Source: Gammaproteobacteria bacterium (lineage in GTDB: Bacteria > Pseudomonadota > Gammaproteobacteria > Pseudomonadales > Cellvibrionaceae). From it: DNA of 64,000 bases. Each line of letters starts with the position of its first letter. Position 1 is the stretch's first letter. This document shows, piece after piece, positions 1 to 8,591 of the stretch. The stretch is taken from assembly GCA_004173475.1 (NCBI GenBank), contig SEBU01000003.1, positions 372,001-436,000 of the forward strand. The letters run 5' to 3'. Position numbers and translations under genes: made by a program. The notes under the pieces are model-generated. The model did no database searches and was not told where the DNA came from. It was given only the letters and a program-made list of their open reading frames with translations.

Positions 1-1055
1 CCTTTGCGGTTGTCATTCATAGACGACCATTCGCCACCGAGCGTAAAACTCAAAGGTTGCCCTTGCAAATCGAAATCCCAAGTGTAGTTACCAATGCCGC
101 CACGAAAATGTCGATTTAAATCCACAACGCCGCCAGAACTTGAAAATGCATCACCCTTTAGCGCGAGAAATTGTTGGATGTGTCGGTCGCCTTGCCAAAG
201 CGCAACCTGCCAGCGCTGATCACCTTGTTCTTGGCGCAAACTAAATGCATGTTGCTGATGGGCTATTGTTTTGCGCGTGTTAAAAAATTCTGCACTGTTG
301 TTAATTTGGTATGGATCAACTTGCCATTGCGCGGCCGAAAGCCCTAAGGGATCTTGCAAGAGCGGAGAATCCTCTTTATCAAATCTATATTGCGCCTGTA
401 CGCCGTTATCGAGCGAGTAGTAAACCTGAGTTCCAAATTGTTTTCGCTCTGCTTCCGCGTGAGGGCGATTGCCATCCGCTGTAAATTTGCTGGCTTGAAC
501 ACGCACAGCCAATTGCGCATCGTTAAATTCTGCAAGAACATGATGACGAGCCAAGCTATCTTCACCGTACATGGTATCTGCTGAAAGGTAGTTTTTTTCT
601 GGCGCAGTGCTACGAAGATTGATAACACCTCCCGCGCCATTGCCATACAAGGCAGCGACTGGCCCGGTCAGCACATTGATTTGCGATACGCCATCGAGCA
701 CGGCTCCCGAAAATTGCCCTTGACCGTCGGGCATAGAGAGTGGAATGCCATCAATCAGTAATTCCAATCCGCGCACCCCAAAAGCCGAGCGAGCACCGAA
801 ACCCCGTAGCGTTATGCGGGTGTCCTGCGCGTAATTTGAACGGCTATCGGTTTGCAAGCCATTTATACCTTGTAATAATTCCGCAACATCCGCTCGGCCA
901 CCCGGCAATTGTTGGACGGTATTTAAAACCTGTACGCCTACAGAGCGATCCTCATCACGCGTCCCTGTCACTACCAAAGTATCTATTCCAGTCTGCGCTT
1001 GAGCTGGGAGCGCATAAACACTACTCAAACCGAGTACAGCTGCGATTTTTTTCAT
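1..1055 (-). CDS. TonB-dependent outer-membrane receptor (5' part, cut by the left edge)
   Basis: The reading frame is open from the ATG at 1055 to the window edge, so about 351 N-terminal residues are present and most of the beta-barrel is missing. Residues 1-21 form a signal peptide ending ALPAQAQ. A plug domain follows: VVTGTRDEDRS resembles a TonB box region, then RITLRGFGARSAFGVRG, an LIDGIPLSMPDGQG stretch and the VLTGPVAALYGNGAGGVINL block that ends TonB plugs. The protein should take up a large ligand (iron chelate, cofactor or sugar) across the outer membrane using TonB energy; the ligand cannot be told from this part. A TonB-like protein lies 10 kb away but is not adjacent. The family call is secure, the substrate unknown. 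Confidence 0.93.
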   Translation of the reverse strand, partial: MKKIAAVLGLSSVYALPAQAQTGIDTLVVTGTRDEDRSVGVQVLNTVQQLPGGRADVAELLQGINGLQTDSRSNYAQDTRITLRGFGARSAFGVRGLELLIDGIPLSMPDGQGQFSGAVLDGVSQINVLTGPVAALYGNGAGGVINLRSTAPEKNYLSADTMYGEDSLARHHVLAEFNDAQLAVRVQASKFTADGNRPHAEAERKQFGTQVYYSLDNGVQAQYRFDKEDSPLLQDPLGLSAAQWQVDPYQINNSAEFFNTRKTIAHQQHAFSLRQEQGDQRWQVALWQGDRHIQQFLALKGDAFSSSGGVVDLNRHFRGGIGNYTWDFDLQGQPLSFTLGGEWSSMNDNRK

Positions 1056-1131
1056 GGTGAACTCTGACTATCAAAATATTGACGCGATCCTACCTTATCG
1101 ACAATGCAAGCTCATACTATTTTTTATCCCA

Positions 1132-1153
1132 TTTACACCCTGAAAAATGTAAA
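1132..1153. promoter_or_regulatory. Inverted repeat TTTACA-N10-TGTAAA upstream of the receptor
   Basis: TTTACA at 1132-1137 is mirrored by TGTAAA at 1148-1153, centred about 87 bp upstream of the receptor ATG. The spacing of one and a half helical turns and the position suggest an operator for a dimeric regulator of the receptor. No regulator is recognised from the motif, and in AT-rich DNA it could be chance. Confidence 0.3.
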
Positions 1154-1245
1154 AAGCACAATGTGGTTTTCACAACCTGGTCGATTCATTGCGTCAAACA
1201 GCGTTGATCGAATTGCGGCAAAAAGGCGCTTTTAGCGGCCTAAAT

Positions 1246-1274
1246 TTGCCAATAAGGCCAATTACTTATACTAT
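1246..1274 (+). promoter_or_regulatory. Putative sigma-70 promoter for argD
   Basis: TTGCCA (1246-1251) and TACTAT (1269-1274) are separated by exactly 17 bp. It would give argD a leader of about 220 nt. The 1056-1502 interval holds no convincing gene; this promoter-like element and the inverted repeat near the receptor are all that I see in it. Confidence 0.35.
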
Positions 1275-1502
1275 TGCAGCTCATTTTGCTGCTTTACATA
1301 TAGATGATGTAATAGACGCAAAATCTACGACTCTCTCAAACAGTGTTGTGCAATCCGCCGGAACTGTTTTTTGTTTTAACGCTGTGGTTAATTCCCTGCA
1401 TCTTTTAACACTGAGCCAACTCATATGGCTTTGGTGTTTTATTTTTTATGTTTTTAGTTTGGTTTTAACTTGTACTTTTGACTTTAGTTTTTGGAGAAGA
1501 TG

Positions 1503-2666
1503 ATGACTACCTTGATGAACACTTACGGCACGAGAACCCTCACCCTTACCAAGGGCGAAGGCAGCCGAGTGTGGGATGACAAGGGCAACTCTTATCTGGA
1601 CGCTATTAGTGGCATCGCCGTGTGTGGTCTTGGCTATTCGCATCCTGCGGTAACCAAGGCGTTGACTGAGCAAATCAGCACGCTGATTCATTGTTCAAAT
1701 TATTACAACATTCCAACTCAACAACGTTTGGCCGATTTGCTCATCCAGCAATCAGGTATGGATAAAGTTTTCTTTTCCAACTCCGGCGCAGAAGCTAACG
1801 AAGCGGCGATTAAAATCGCACGTAAATTTGCAAATGACAGCGGCAAAAAAAATCCCGCCATCATAGTAACCAGTAATAGTTTCCATGGCAGAACCTTGGC
1901 TACCTTGAGCGCTACCGGCAACACCAAAGTTCAAATTGGTTTTGAGCCGCTGGTGGAAGGTTTTATTCGCGTGCCTTACAACGATGTACCGGCAGTAGAA
2001 GCTGCCGCTAAACAGCACAGCAATATAGTGGCGATTTTAGTTGAACCCGTACAAGGTGAAGGTGGAGTGCGTGTGCCCGCGTCAGATTATTTGAATCAGT
2101 TGCGCAAGATTGCCGATGCGAATGGCTGGCTGTTAATGTTGGATGAAATTCAAACCGGCAATGGCCGTACCGGAACTTTCTTCGCGTATCAACACAACGG
2201 GATTTTGCCGGATGTAGTTACTACGGCTAAAGGCCTTGGCAACGGCGTGCCCATTGGTGCGTGCCTGGCTCGCGGTAAAGCAGCTGACGTATTGCAGCAG
2301 GGTAATCACGGTACTACCTTTGGCGGAAATCCTTTGGCAACACGCGCTGGCGTTGCAGTAGTTGAAACCCTTATTGCAGAAAATTTAATTCCCAGAGCGA
2401 AAGCTTTGGGCGAAAAATTATTAGCTGATTTTAAAACCAAGCTTGCGGGCAACCCTAAAGTGGTTGATATCCGCGGCAAAGGTTTAATGATCGGTATTGA
2501 ACTTAACGCACCTGCGGCGGAGCTGATGGATAAAGCTCGCGCTAAAGGTATTTTGATTAACGTAACCTCAGTTAACACCATTCGTTTGCTGCCGACTTTT
2601 ATCCTCACGGATGTTGAAGCTAACGAACTGGTTACCAAAGTGGTTGAATTAGTAACTGAGTTTTAA
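1503..2666 (+). CDS. argD: Acetylornithine aminotransferase (arginine biosynthesis)
   Basis: A class III PLP aminotransferase of about 387 residues, the normal ArgD length. It converts N-acetylglutamate semialdehyde and glutamate to N-acetylornithine and 2-oxoglutarate in the cytoplasm, and many ArgD enzymes also serve lysine synthesis. Landmarks are [14 protein letters not shown] (phosphate-binding turn), [20 protein letters not shown] (Asp contacting the PLP ring) and [14 protein letters not shown] with the Schiff-base lysine. A GGAG at 1493-1496 sits 6 nt before the ATG at 1503; ATG 1500, ATG 1515 and TTG 1491 are also in frame. argF lies 92 bp downstream on the same strand, so the two form an arginine unit. 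Confidence 0.95.
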   Translation: MTTLMNTYGTRTLTLTKGEGSRVWDDKGNSYLDAISGIAVCGLGYSHPAVTKALTEQISTLIHCSNYYNIPTQQRLADLLIQQSGMDKVFFSNSGAEANEAAIKIARKFANDSGKKNPAIIVTSNSFHGRTLATLSATGNTKVQIGFEPLVEGFIRVPYNDVPAVEAAAKQHSNIVAILVEPVQGEGGVRVPASDYLNQLRKIADANGWLLMLDEIQTGNGRTGTFFAYQHNGILPDVVTTAKGLGNGVPIGACLARGKAADVLQQGNHGTTFGGNPLATRAGVAVVETLIAENLIPRAKALGEKLLADFKTKLAGNPKVVDIRGKGLMIGIELNAPAAELMDKARAKGILINVTSVNTIRLLPTFILTDVEANELVTKVVELVTEF

Positions 2667-2670
2667 GACA

Positions 2671-2702
2671 GCGGGAGGCGGCTTTTTGCCGTCATAACCC
2701 GC
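2671..2702 (+). other. Hairpin between argD and argF
   Basis: GCGGG (2671-2675) pairs with CCCGC (2698-2702) and encloses a second stem, CGGC-TTTTT-GCCG (2679-2691). No U-run follows, so it is not a standard terminator. It may be an mRNA processing or attenuation structure between the two arginine genes. Confidence 0.35.
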
Positions 2703-2758
2703 AGCAACAAAGAGCAGCTTTAACACTTTTCCAGCTGCTCTATAAAGAGAAGAGCATT

Positions 2759-3676
2759 ATGGTTCCCCTAAAGGCACCGAGACATTTTTTAACCCTCGAA
2801 GACGTTAACCGCGACGAGCTAAACCACATCATCAAACGCGCTATAGAGTTAAAAGCTTTGCAGCGCAAAGGCGTAGCCACAGAAATTTTCAAAGACAAAG
2901 TGCTCGCGATGATTTTCGAAAAATCATCCACCCGCACCCGAGTCTCTTTCGAATCTGCCATGGCACAAGCCGGTGGCCACGCTATTTTCCTCTCCACCAA
3001 AGATTCACAACTTGGTCGCGGCGAACCCGTAGAAGACTCGGCACGCTGCATCGCGAGCATGGTCGATATGGTAATGATCCGTACTTTTGCTCACGCAACC
3101 GTTGAACGCTTTGCTGAATATTCACGCGTACCTGTGGTGAATGGCTTAACTGACGATCACCACCCCTGCCAATTGCTTGCCGACATCCAAACCTTCGTTG
3201 AACAACGTGGAACTCTCGCAGGCAAAACCGTAGCCTGGGTTGGCGATGGCAACAACATGTGTCAAAGCTATATGCAAGCTGCAGAGTTATGCGATTTTGA
3301 ATTGCGTATCGCAACGCCCAAAGGTTTTGAACCTTGGGAACACATGATTGAGAAATATAAACATCGTGTCGTATTAACACAAAGCCCCCAAGAAGCCGTT
3401 AAAAACGCGGACTTGGTAGTAACTGACACCTGGGCATCCATGGGCCAGGAAGACGAAAGAAAACAACGCGAGAAAATTTTCGCAGGCTATCAAGTCAACC
3501 GCGAACTTTTAAACCACGCAAACCCCGACGTCCTCTTCATGCATTGCCTCCCCGCTTACAGAGGCAAAGAAGTCAGCGCTGAAATAATGGACGATCCCAA
3601 TGCAATAGTTTGGGAAGAAGCAGAAAACCGCTTACACGCCCAAAAAGCACTGATGGAATTTTTGTTTAATCAGTGA
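2759..3676 (+). CDS. argF: Ornithine carbamoyltransferase
   Basis: Forms citrulline from ornithine and carbamoyl phosphate, the sixth step of arginine biosynthesis. The 305-residue length is normal for the anabolic enzyme. The carbamoyl-phosphate loop [10 protein letters not shown] is near residues 53-62, [11 protein letters not shown] carries the HPxQ motif, DTWASMGQE provides ornithine-binding residues and [10 protein letters not shown] holds the catalytic HCLP cysteine. All key residues are present. The ATG at 2759 follows a purine-rich AGAGAAGAG. The gene ends 7 bp before a strong terminator, which closes the argD-argF unit. An ArgR operator was not identified with confidence. Confidence 0.97.
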   Translation: MVPLKAPRHFLTLEDVNRDELNHIIKRAIELKALQRKGVATEIFKDKVLAMIFEKSSTRTRVSFESAMAQAGGHAIFLSTKDSQLGRGEPVEDSARCIASMVDMVMIRTFAHATVERFAEYSRVPVVNGLTDDHHPCQLLADIQTFVEQRGTLAGKTVAWVGDGNNMCQSYMQAAELCDFELRIATPKGFEPWEHMIEKYKHRVVLTQSPQEAVKNADLVVTDTWASMGQEDERKQREKIFAGYQVNRELLNHANPDVLFMHCLPAYRGKEVSAEIMDDPNAIVWEEAENRLHAQKALMEFLFNQ

Positions 3677-3682
3677 TGGATG

Positions 3683-3720
3683 AAAAAAATAAACCCGCCT
3701 TGAGCGGGTTTATTTTTTAT
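3683..3720 (+). terminator. Rho-independent terminator after argF
   Basis: AAACCCGC, a short CTTGA loop and GCGGGTTT form a perfect stem, followed by ATTTTTTA and preceded by an A-run, so it could work in both directions. It ends the argD-argF transcript. Confidence 0.9.
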
Positions 3721-3734
3721 GGGAAATATTAATA

Positions 3735-4370
3735 ATGTTTAAACCGAGTGAAATTTACCATAACTCCTCAAAAAGACAGCTTGTGCACAAGCTGCTTATG
3801 AACAACGCGTTGCAAATGCTGAACAAAGCAAAAATTGTAGCTAATATCGAAACCGCTTTGATTTTAGCTAAAGTAAGCCAGAAATTTCTGCAGAGCACTA
3901 ACCCATCAGAAAATGAAGATGGACTACAGCTCTTTATTGCATTAATGAATTGCTATGAACACATAATAGATGAAACTGTAATCGTAAGCGCATTCGAAAA
4001 TTTCGCCAAAAGTAAATTACTTAAAAAGATGTATATAGTGCATGAATTTGATTCAAGTCAGGACGATGATGTACAAAAGAAAATTAAAAGTCGTCAAAAG
4101 AAATTCCCCATACACATAAAAACATACTTAGCTGCTCACGACAGACAGCTAACATATATTTTTAGAGATACAACTCTTTTGGTGAGTATATTACTGAGCC
4201 AAAAATACGTGAAATTGTATGGCCTATCGACACCCTGCATAGAACAGCTAAAGCTACTTAACAGAACTAGAAACGTTTTACACATGAATACATCAATAAC
4301 ATCAAGTATTAATTTACAAAAAATTGAAGCAATATACGAACTAAAAAACGCAATTGAAAAACATATTTAA
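3735..4370 (+). CDS. Protein of unknown function, 211 aa
   Basis: I do not recognise this family. The frame is open for 211 codons from the ATG at 3735, with no strong ribosome site (GGGA lies about 11 nt upstream). The product looks cytosolic and mostly helical, rich in Lys, Asn, Ile and Leu, with a charged segment DDDVQKKIKSRQKK near the middle and no signal peptide or membrane span. Base composition is clearly more AT-rich than argD/argF or argS. It sits directly behind the argF terminator and before a large inverted repeat. The coding call rests on length and plausible composition; it may be an acquired gene. Confidence 0.55.
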   Translation: MFKPSEIYHNSSKRQLVHKLLMNNALQMLNKAKIVANIETALILAKVSQKFLQSTNPSENEDGLQLFIALMNCYEHIIDETVIVSAFENFAKSKLLKKMYIVHEFDSSQDDDVQKKIKSRQKKFPIHIKTYLAAHDRQLTYIFRDTTLLVSILLSQKYVKLYGLSTPCIEQLKLLNRTRNVLHMNTSITSSINLQKIEAIYELKNAIEKHI

Positions 4371-4493
4371 CGTAAAAATTAAAAACTATTGTTAGCGGCC
4401 GGAACTACATATATTTGATTTTTTTCCTCACTCAGAAAGATTATATTGGGGCCTTAACATGTGTGTCACGACCCACCTACAAAAAAACACTCC

Positions 4494-4574
4494 GTCGTCA
4501 CCCTCGCGCAAGCGGGGATCCAGCTTTTAAAATTCAAATCAAGAGCTGGATTCCCGCTGCGCGAGAATGACGAC
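4494..4574. repeat. Large inverted repeat (REP/MITE-like palindrome)
   Basis: The left arm at 4494-4526 and the right arm at about 4543-4574 are near-perfect reverse complements sharing the core CTCGCGCA-GCGGG-ATCCAGC, with a roughly 15-nt AT-rich loop. Cores of this type (GTCATTC-CGCG...GCGGG-ATCCAG) are common dispersed palindromes in Proteobacteria. No transposase is nearby. Transcribed, it would fold into a long stem just before the HD-domain gene. Confidence 0.8.
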
Positions 4575-4614
4575 TCCCTACCGAACTATCCCAAGGAGTA
4601 ATTAGGAGATCATC

Positions 4615-5199
4615 GTGAAAGCCATAGATCAAATACTCAACTTCATCGTCGAGATAGAGAAACTCAAAGGTGTTCTCCGTAAAACTAAAGTCGTGGGAAT
4701 AGATCGCTACGAAAATTCTGCTGAACATAGCTGGCATATTTGTTTATCTGCATTACTTCTTAAAGAATATGCAAATGAATCAATCAACATCGACCGCGTG
4801 ATAAAAATGCTACTAATTCACGACTTAGGTGAAATCGATGCTGGCGATACAATCGTTTATGCGACCAACAAAGAAGAAATAAAGCAAAAAGAAGCAGAGG
4901 GATTCAAAAGATTATTTGCGCTTCTTCCCGCCGAAATTTCCAGCGAACTAATTGAACTTTGGCAAGAATTTGAAGAATGCCAAACACCTGAAGCAATCTA
5001 CGCGAATGCTATAGACCGTATTCCACCTGTCTTGCAAAACTTACACAATAACGGGCAAAGTTGGCTGGAAAATAATATTTCCTTTGAGCAGGTTATTAAA
5101 GTAAATAGCAAGATTTCAAACGGCAGCAATCAGGTTTGGGATAATCTAAGACCAAAGCTGGAGGCAAAAATTGAAGATATTTTAATAAAGAGTAACTAA
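4615..5199 (+). CDS. HD-domain phosphohydrolase (YfbR/HDDC2-like 5'-nucleotidase family)
   Basis: The 194-residue protein carries the HD metal site in order: EHSWH around residues 38-42, LLIHDLGEIDAGD around 68-80 and NAIDRIPP near 141-148. This spacing matches the YfbR/HDDC2 branch, whose characterised members dephosphorylate deoxynucleoside 5'-monophosphates with a divalent metal. The start is GTG at 4615, supported by AGGAG 7-9 nt upstream. It stands alone between a large palindrome and a GST gene, in an AT-rich patch. HD fold and metal residues are seen directly; the nucleotidase role is by family analogy only. Confidence 0.8.
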   Translation: MKAIDQILNFIVEIEKLKGVLRKTKVVGIDRYENSAEHSWHICLSALLLKEYANESINIDRVIKMLLIHDLGEIDAGDTIVYATNKEEIKQKEAEGFKRLFALLPAEISSELIELWQEFEECQTPEAIYANAIDRIPPVLQNLHNNGQSWLENNISFEQVIKVNSKISNGSNQVWDNLRPKLEAKIEDILIKSN

Positions 5200-5261
5200 T
5201 TAAAAAGTCTGCAAATAGTTGTGAAAATTAAGCTTTTAGAGATTCAAAAACGGAGCTCTGG

Positions 5262-5900
5262 ATGTACAAACTATTCTATTACCCTCGCAACGCCAGTTGG
5301 GCACCTCATCTAGTACTTAAAGAGCTTGGTGTTGATTACGAATTAATATTTGTTGACAGAAAGACCAATGCACATAAAGCTAAAGAGTACATGGACTTAA
5401 ATCCTACCGGTCGTATTCCTACTTTGGTTGACGGAAACCTGGTTATATTTGAAAGTGCTGCCATTTGCTTGTATCTATGTGATAAATACCCTCAATCACA
5501 TCTCGCACCCCAAGTCGGTGACCCGCTTCGTGCAGAATTTTTACAGTGGTTGTTTTATTTGAATGCCACCCTTCAACCGGAGCTCATGATCTATTTTTAT
5601 CCAGCCAAACATACAGTAGATTCAAATGGAACCACGGCAATAATTGAAGCACAAGAAGCTAGAATTACAGATATATTTGCGCTATTGGATAACAGGCTAG
5701 GTGGAAAAGAATTTTTGGTAGGCGACAGATTAACTGCTTGTGACTTTCTTTTGTTTACTTTATCTCATTGGGCCGACGAATTTAAAAGGCCGCCATTGGC
5801 ATTTAGCAATCTCGCAAAGTATTTGCGAAGCTTGGCCAAACACTCAACCATACAACAGGTATGTAAAACTGAAGGAACTGATTTATCGGCCTATAATTAA
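5262..5900 (+). CDS. Glutathione S-transferase family protein
   Basis: A 212-residue cytosolic GST. The N-terminal thioredoxin-like domain starts MYKLFYYPRNASWAPH, with Ser12 a candidate for activating glutathione, and contains NPTGRIPTLVD (cis-Pro loop) and FESAAICLYL (the Glu-Ser pair that binds the gamma-glutamyl group). The C-terminal helical domain includes LVGDRLTACDFLLF, the usual N-capping box. It probably conjugates glutathione to electrophiles or reduces peroxides; the substrate is not predictable. It lies 62 bp after the HD gene in the same orientation and may be cotranscribed. A purine-rich GGAGCT precedes the ATG by 6-8 nt. Confidence 0.88.
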   Translation: MYKLFYYPRNASWAPHLVLKELGVDYELIFVDRKTNAHKAKEYMDLNPTGRIPTLVDGNLVIFESAAICLYLCDKYPQSHLAPQVGDPLRAEFLQWLFYLNATLQPELMIYFYPAKHTVDSNGTTAIIEAQEARITDIFALLDNRLGGKEFLVGDRLTACDFLLFTLSHWADEFKRPPLAFSNLAKYLRSLAKHSTIQQVCKTEGTDLSAYN

Positions 5901-6073
5901 CTTTGAATAAATCAAAAGAAAATTAAAAATATAAATTGCTAGGAAATTTTGGGCGTAACATTCTTGGCAAAAAAATTCGAAGATACTAATATTCGACTTA
6001 CCTGGGGCTAAATTCGCCAGATTAGTATGATCAGAATATTTTTCGAGATATTACAAGAACAGGGTTAAAAATT

Positions 6074-6094
6074 AATTATTAATTATTAATTATT
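6074..6094. repeat. Short tandem repeat, 3 x AATTATT
   Basis: Three perfect 7-bp copies of AATTATT plus partial copies on each side lie 27-47 bp upstream of the OsmC-family ATG. Slippage here could alter promoter or leader spacing. It is too short to be more than a curiosity. Confidence 0.6.
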
Positions 6095-6120
6095 AATGAA
6101 TCTCTTAAGTCGGAGGCGAG

Positions 6121-6597
6121 ATGAGTAAAAGCACAGCAGAAATTATTTGGCAGCGTGGCGACCAAAAATTTTTAGACCATCGCTATAGCCGTAAACATCT
6201 ACTTCGGTTTGATGGCGGATTGGAAATACCTGCATCTTCCTCTCCCGATGTAGTGCCATTACCCTACTCTGATCCAACTGCGGTTGACCCGGAAGAAATG
6301 TTGGTTGCTGCCTTGAGTAATTGCCATATGCTATGGTTTTTAAGTCTTGCAGCTAAACATGGGTTTTGTGTGGATTCCTATATTGACCAAGCATCTGGAA
6401 GTATGAATAAAAACGAAAAAGGAAAACTATTTCTGGCGCGAGCAAGACTTAATCCGATTGTGACATTCTCTGGCGAAAAAAATCCAACTGCCGAAGAATT
6501 TGAAATGCTACATCATCAAGCTCACGAGGAATGTTTTATCGCAAGCTCGGTGCTAACGGAAATTATTTGCGAACCTGTTTTGCAACTTAGCGTTTAA
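6121..6597 (+). CDS. OsmC family protein (thiol peroxidase-like)
   Basis: A 158-residue OsmC/Ohr-fold protein. The family signature is the pair of redox cysteines: ALSNCHMLWFLSLAAKHGF near residue 72 and HEECFIASSV near residue 139. Characterised OsmC/Ohr enzymes reduce organic hydroperoxides with these cysteines. The N-terminal RYSRKHLLRFDGG and VPLPYSDPTAVDPEEMLVA are typical of a proteobacterial OsmC subgroup without a well-defined physiological role. The ATG follows CGGAGGCGAG, a good ribosome site. It is monocistronic, convergent with the SDR gene at 6623 with only 25 bp between stops. With the GST it suggests a small oxidative or xenobiotic defence patch. Confidence 0.88.
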   Translation: MSKSTAEIIWQRGDQKFLDHRYSRKHLLRFDGGLEIPASSSPDVVPLPYSDPTAVDPEEMLVAALSNCHMLWFLSLAAKHGFCVDSYIDQASGSMNKNEKGKLFLARARLNPIVTFSGEKNPTAEEFEMLHHQAHEECFIASSVLTEIICEPVLQLSV

Positions 6598-6622
6598 AAA
6601 TCTTACGCAATTTTTCCAAAAT

Positions 6623-7441
6623 TTAACTTTTACTGTCGTTTAACACGCTGGCCAACGCAGCTCCTACAACAGCTACGCCGCCTTGAGCCCAACCGCCATC
6701 TACAGGAATAACCGCGCCGCTAATATATTTTGCGAAATCAGATGCTAAAAATAAACACGCATCAGCAATATCATCTGCAGTACCCATTCGTTGTAAAGGC
6801 ACTGACTTAATGACTAAGTTGCGAATTTTTTCGTTGGGCGCTAAACGTTTCATTCCTTCCGTGTTGTCTATAGGACCGGGAATAATGGAATTAATACGAA
6901 TGCCTTCAGCGCCCCACTCCAAACATAAAGTGCGGGTAATCATATCCACACCGGCTTTTGCGGAACACACATGCGATTGACCAACCATTGGAATAATGGC
7001 TTGTGGTGCAGATATATTAATAATTGAGGCGCCAGGCTTGGTTAAAAAAGGATACACAGCCTGCATAACATTGAAAGTACCCAGCAAATCAATTTCAACC
7101 ACAGAACGAAAACCATTGGCTGACATTCCCGTCGCAAGTGCAGGAAAATTTCCTGCCGCGCCGGAGATTACCACATCGAAATCACCCCATTCCCCATGCA
7201 GCGCTTCGATACCCTGTTTGATAACATCGGGCTCGCGCACATCCGCAGCAAAACCTTTAGAATCTGCCGCGCCATGTTTTTTTAACGAATCAATAGTGTC
7301 ATCTACTTTTTCTTGAGAGCGACTTACAACAGCAACACGAGCGCCTGATTTAGCGAAACTTTCTGCAACACCACGGTTAATGCCGCTGGTTCCGCCAACC
7401 ACAAGAACATTTTTGTTTTGAAAATTGAAAGGAGAAGTCAT
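6623..7441 (-). CDS. 2,4-dienoyl-CoA reductase-like short-chain dehydrogenase
   Basis: A 272-residue SDR. The nucleotide site VVGGTSGINRGVAESFA and NISAPQA are clear. At the usual YxxxK position the sequence reads SHVCSAKAGVDM: Lys is kept but Tyr is replaced by Val. The same feature, with GPIDNTEGMKRL, is typical of the peroxisomal-type DECR family (compare HAGSAKAAVD in human DECR2), so this is a family trait rather than damage. The expected role is NADPH-dependent reduction of 2,4-dienoyl-CoA during breakdown of unsaturated fatty acids. The ATG at 7441 has GGG 7 nt upstream; an earlier ATG at 7447 is possible. The next gene in the same orientation encodes an enoyl-CoA isomerase-like crotonase, which supports the role. 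Confidence 0.8.
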   Translation of the reverse strand: MTSPFNFQNKNVLVVGGTSGINRGVAESFAKSGARVAVVSRSQEKVDDTIDSLKKHGAADSKGFAADVREPDVIKQGIEALHGEWGDFDVVISGAAGNFPALATGMSANGFRSVVEIDLLGTFNVMQAVYPFLTKPGASIINISAPQAIIPMVGQSHVCSAKAGVDMITRTLCLEWGAEGIRINSIIPGPIDNTEGMKRLAPNEKIRNLVIKSVPLQRMGTADDIADACLFLASDFAKYISGAVIPVDGGWAQGGVAVVGAALASVLNDSKS

Positions 7442-7501
7442 ACACATACCCGCAAATTAATTAAGGATTCGTTACTGCTACTCGAAAAAATGATGATTAC
7501 C

Positions 7502-7552
7502 CTTCGACAAGCTCATCGCGAACGACACTCGTTAACCCAGAGCTTGTCGAAG
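7502..7552. repeat. Inverted repeat CTTCGACAAGCTC / GAGCTTGTCGAAG
   Basis: Perfect 13-bp arms at 7502-7514 and 7540-7552 are separated by 25 bp, between the two fatty-acid genes. CTTCGACAAGCTC is a core seen in dispersed intergenic palindromes of many Proteobacteria. On the minus strand it would form a hairpin in the mRNA between the crotonase and SDR genes. Confidence 0.8.
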
Positions 7553-7598
7553 AATCTATTCCAAACGCCGAGCAAGAATCAATTCTAAGCAAAACTCT

Positions 7599-8390
7599 TT
7601 ATTCAAAGCTGGAAAAATTCGGCGCGCGTTTTTCAAAAAATGCGGTGACGGATTCTTTGCATTCATCTGAATTTAAACCCTCGGCAAATCCGATAAATTC
7701 GGCAGCCAATGCAGCCTCCACGCCTTGTTGATGAGTTTTCTTTAATAATGATTTCGCGCGACGAACAGCTGCAGGTGGTTGGCTAGCAAGACGCTGAATT
7801 TTTGTTTCAGCAAAGGCAATTAATTCGTTATTTGGCAAGGCTGCGTTTACAAACCCCATTTTTTCCGCGTCTATTCCATTGAAGGGCTCTCCCAGCAACA
7901 ATAATTCAGCCGCTTTTTGTTGCCCCACTAACCGCGGTACCATATAGCTACTTGCGTACTCAGGACACAAACCTAAATTCACAAAGGGTAATTGCAAACG
8001 AGCATCCTCTGCGGCGTACACAAGGTCACAATGCAATAAAAGTGTTGTCCCAATTCCTACCGCGTGACCCTGTACTATTGCAACGACGGGCTTTGAACAA
8101 GACCGTAATGCCGTCATGAAGCGAACGACGGGATGATCGTCACGAATTTTTGGATCATTCATAAAATCCAGCAAATCGTTGCCGCTGGTAAAACACTCGT
8201 TAACACCACTCAGGACCAACACACGCACGCCAGGATCATTATTGGCCGCCTGTATATTGTCGGCTAGGGCAGAATACATGGCGAGGGATAATGCATTTTT
8301 ACGCTCTGGTCGATTAAATTGTATACGCAAAATACGATTGTCCTGCGTTACCAAAACTTGTGGGTTCGAACTGAGAATGGCAGTTGTCAT
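7599..8390 (-). CDS. Enoyl-CoA hydratase/isomerase family protein, isomerase-like
   Basis: A 263-residue crotonase. NRPERKNALSLAMY and FTSGNDLLDF provide the first half of the oxyanion hole, and GHAVGIGTTLLLHCDLVYA the second. Hydratases carry two catalytic Glu residues; here the first position (GGGCE in hydratases) is Thr and only Glu144 in LGLCPEYASSYMVPRL remains. That single-Glu pattern and PExxSSY resemble delta3,delta2-enoyl-CoA isomerases such as ECI2. The enzyme probably shifts cis/trans-3 double bonds to trans-2 during beta-oxidation. It is followed on the same strand, after a 151-bp gap with an inverted repeat, by the DECR-like reductase. The isomerase assignment is inferred from residues. 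Confidence 0.8.
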   Translation of the reverse strand: MTTAILSSNPQVLVTQDNRILRIQFNRPERKNALSLAMYSALADNIQAANNDPGVRVLVLSGVNECFTSGNDLLDFMNDPKIRDDHPVVRFMTALRSCSKPVVAIVQGHAVGIGTTLLLHCDLVYAAEDARLQLPFVNLGLCPEYASSYMVPRLVGQQKAAELLLLGEPFNGIDAEKMGFVNAALPNNELIAFAETKIQRLASQPPAAVRRAKSLLKKTHQQGVEAALAAEFIGFAEGLNSDECKESVTAFFEKRAPNFSSFE

Positions 8391-8591
8391 ATAGAGTTCC
8401 TTACCTTATGGCATAGCGACTTGATTTAAAGCATCGCAATTGATGTGAAGGTGTAGCAATTAAAAGCATGACAGATTACGGCTTGGCACAAGTATAGGGT
8501 ACAATTCACGGCTTCCTCCATTTGATTATTTCCCTGATGCGATCCACATGCACAGACGGCAACAATTAGTCATTATTTTTTGAAGAACTTT

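Noticed and set aside
1189-1503. 104-codon frame between the receptor gene and argD
   Set aside because: TTG start, no ribosome site, low-complexity hydrophobic end and overlap with the argD start; no family character.
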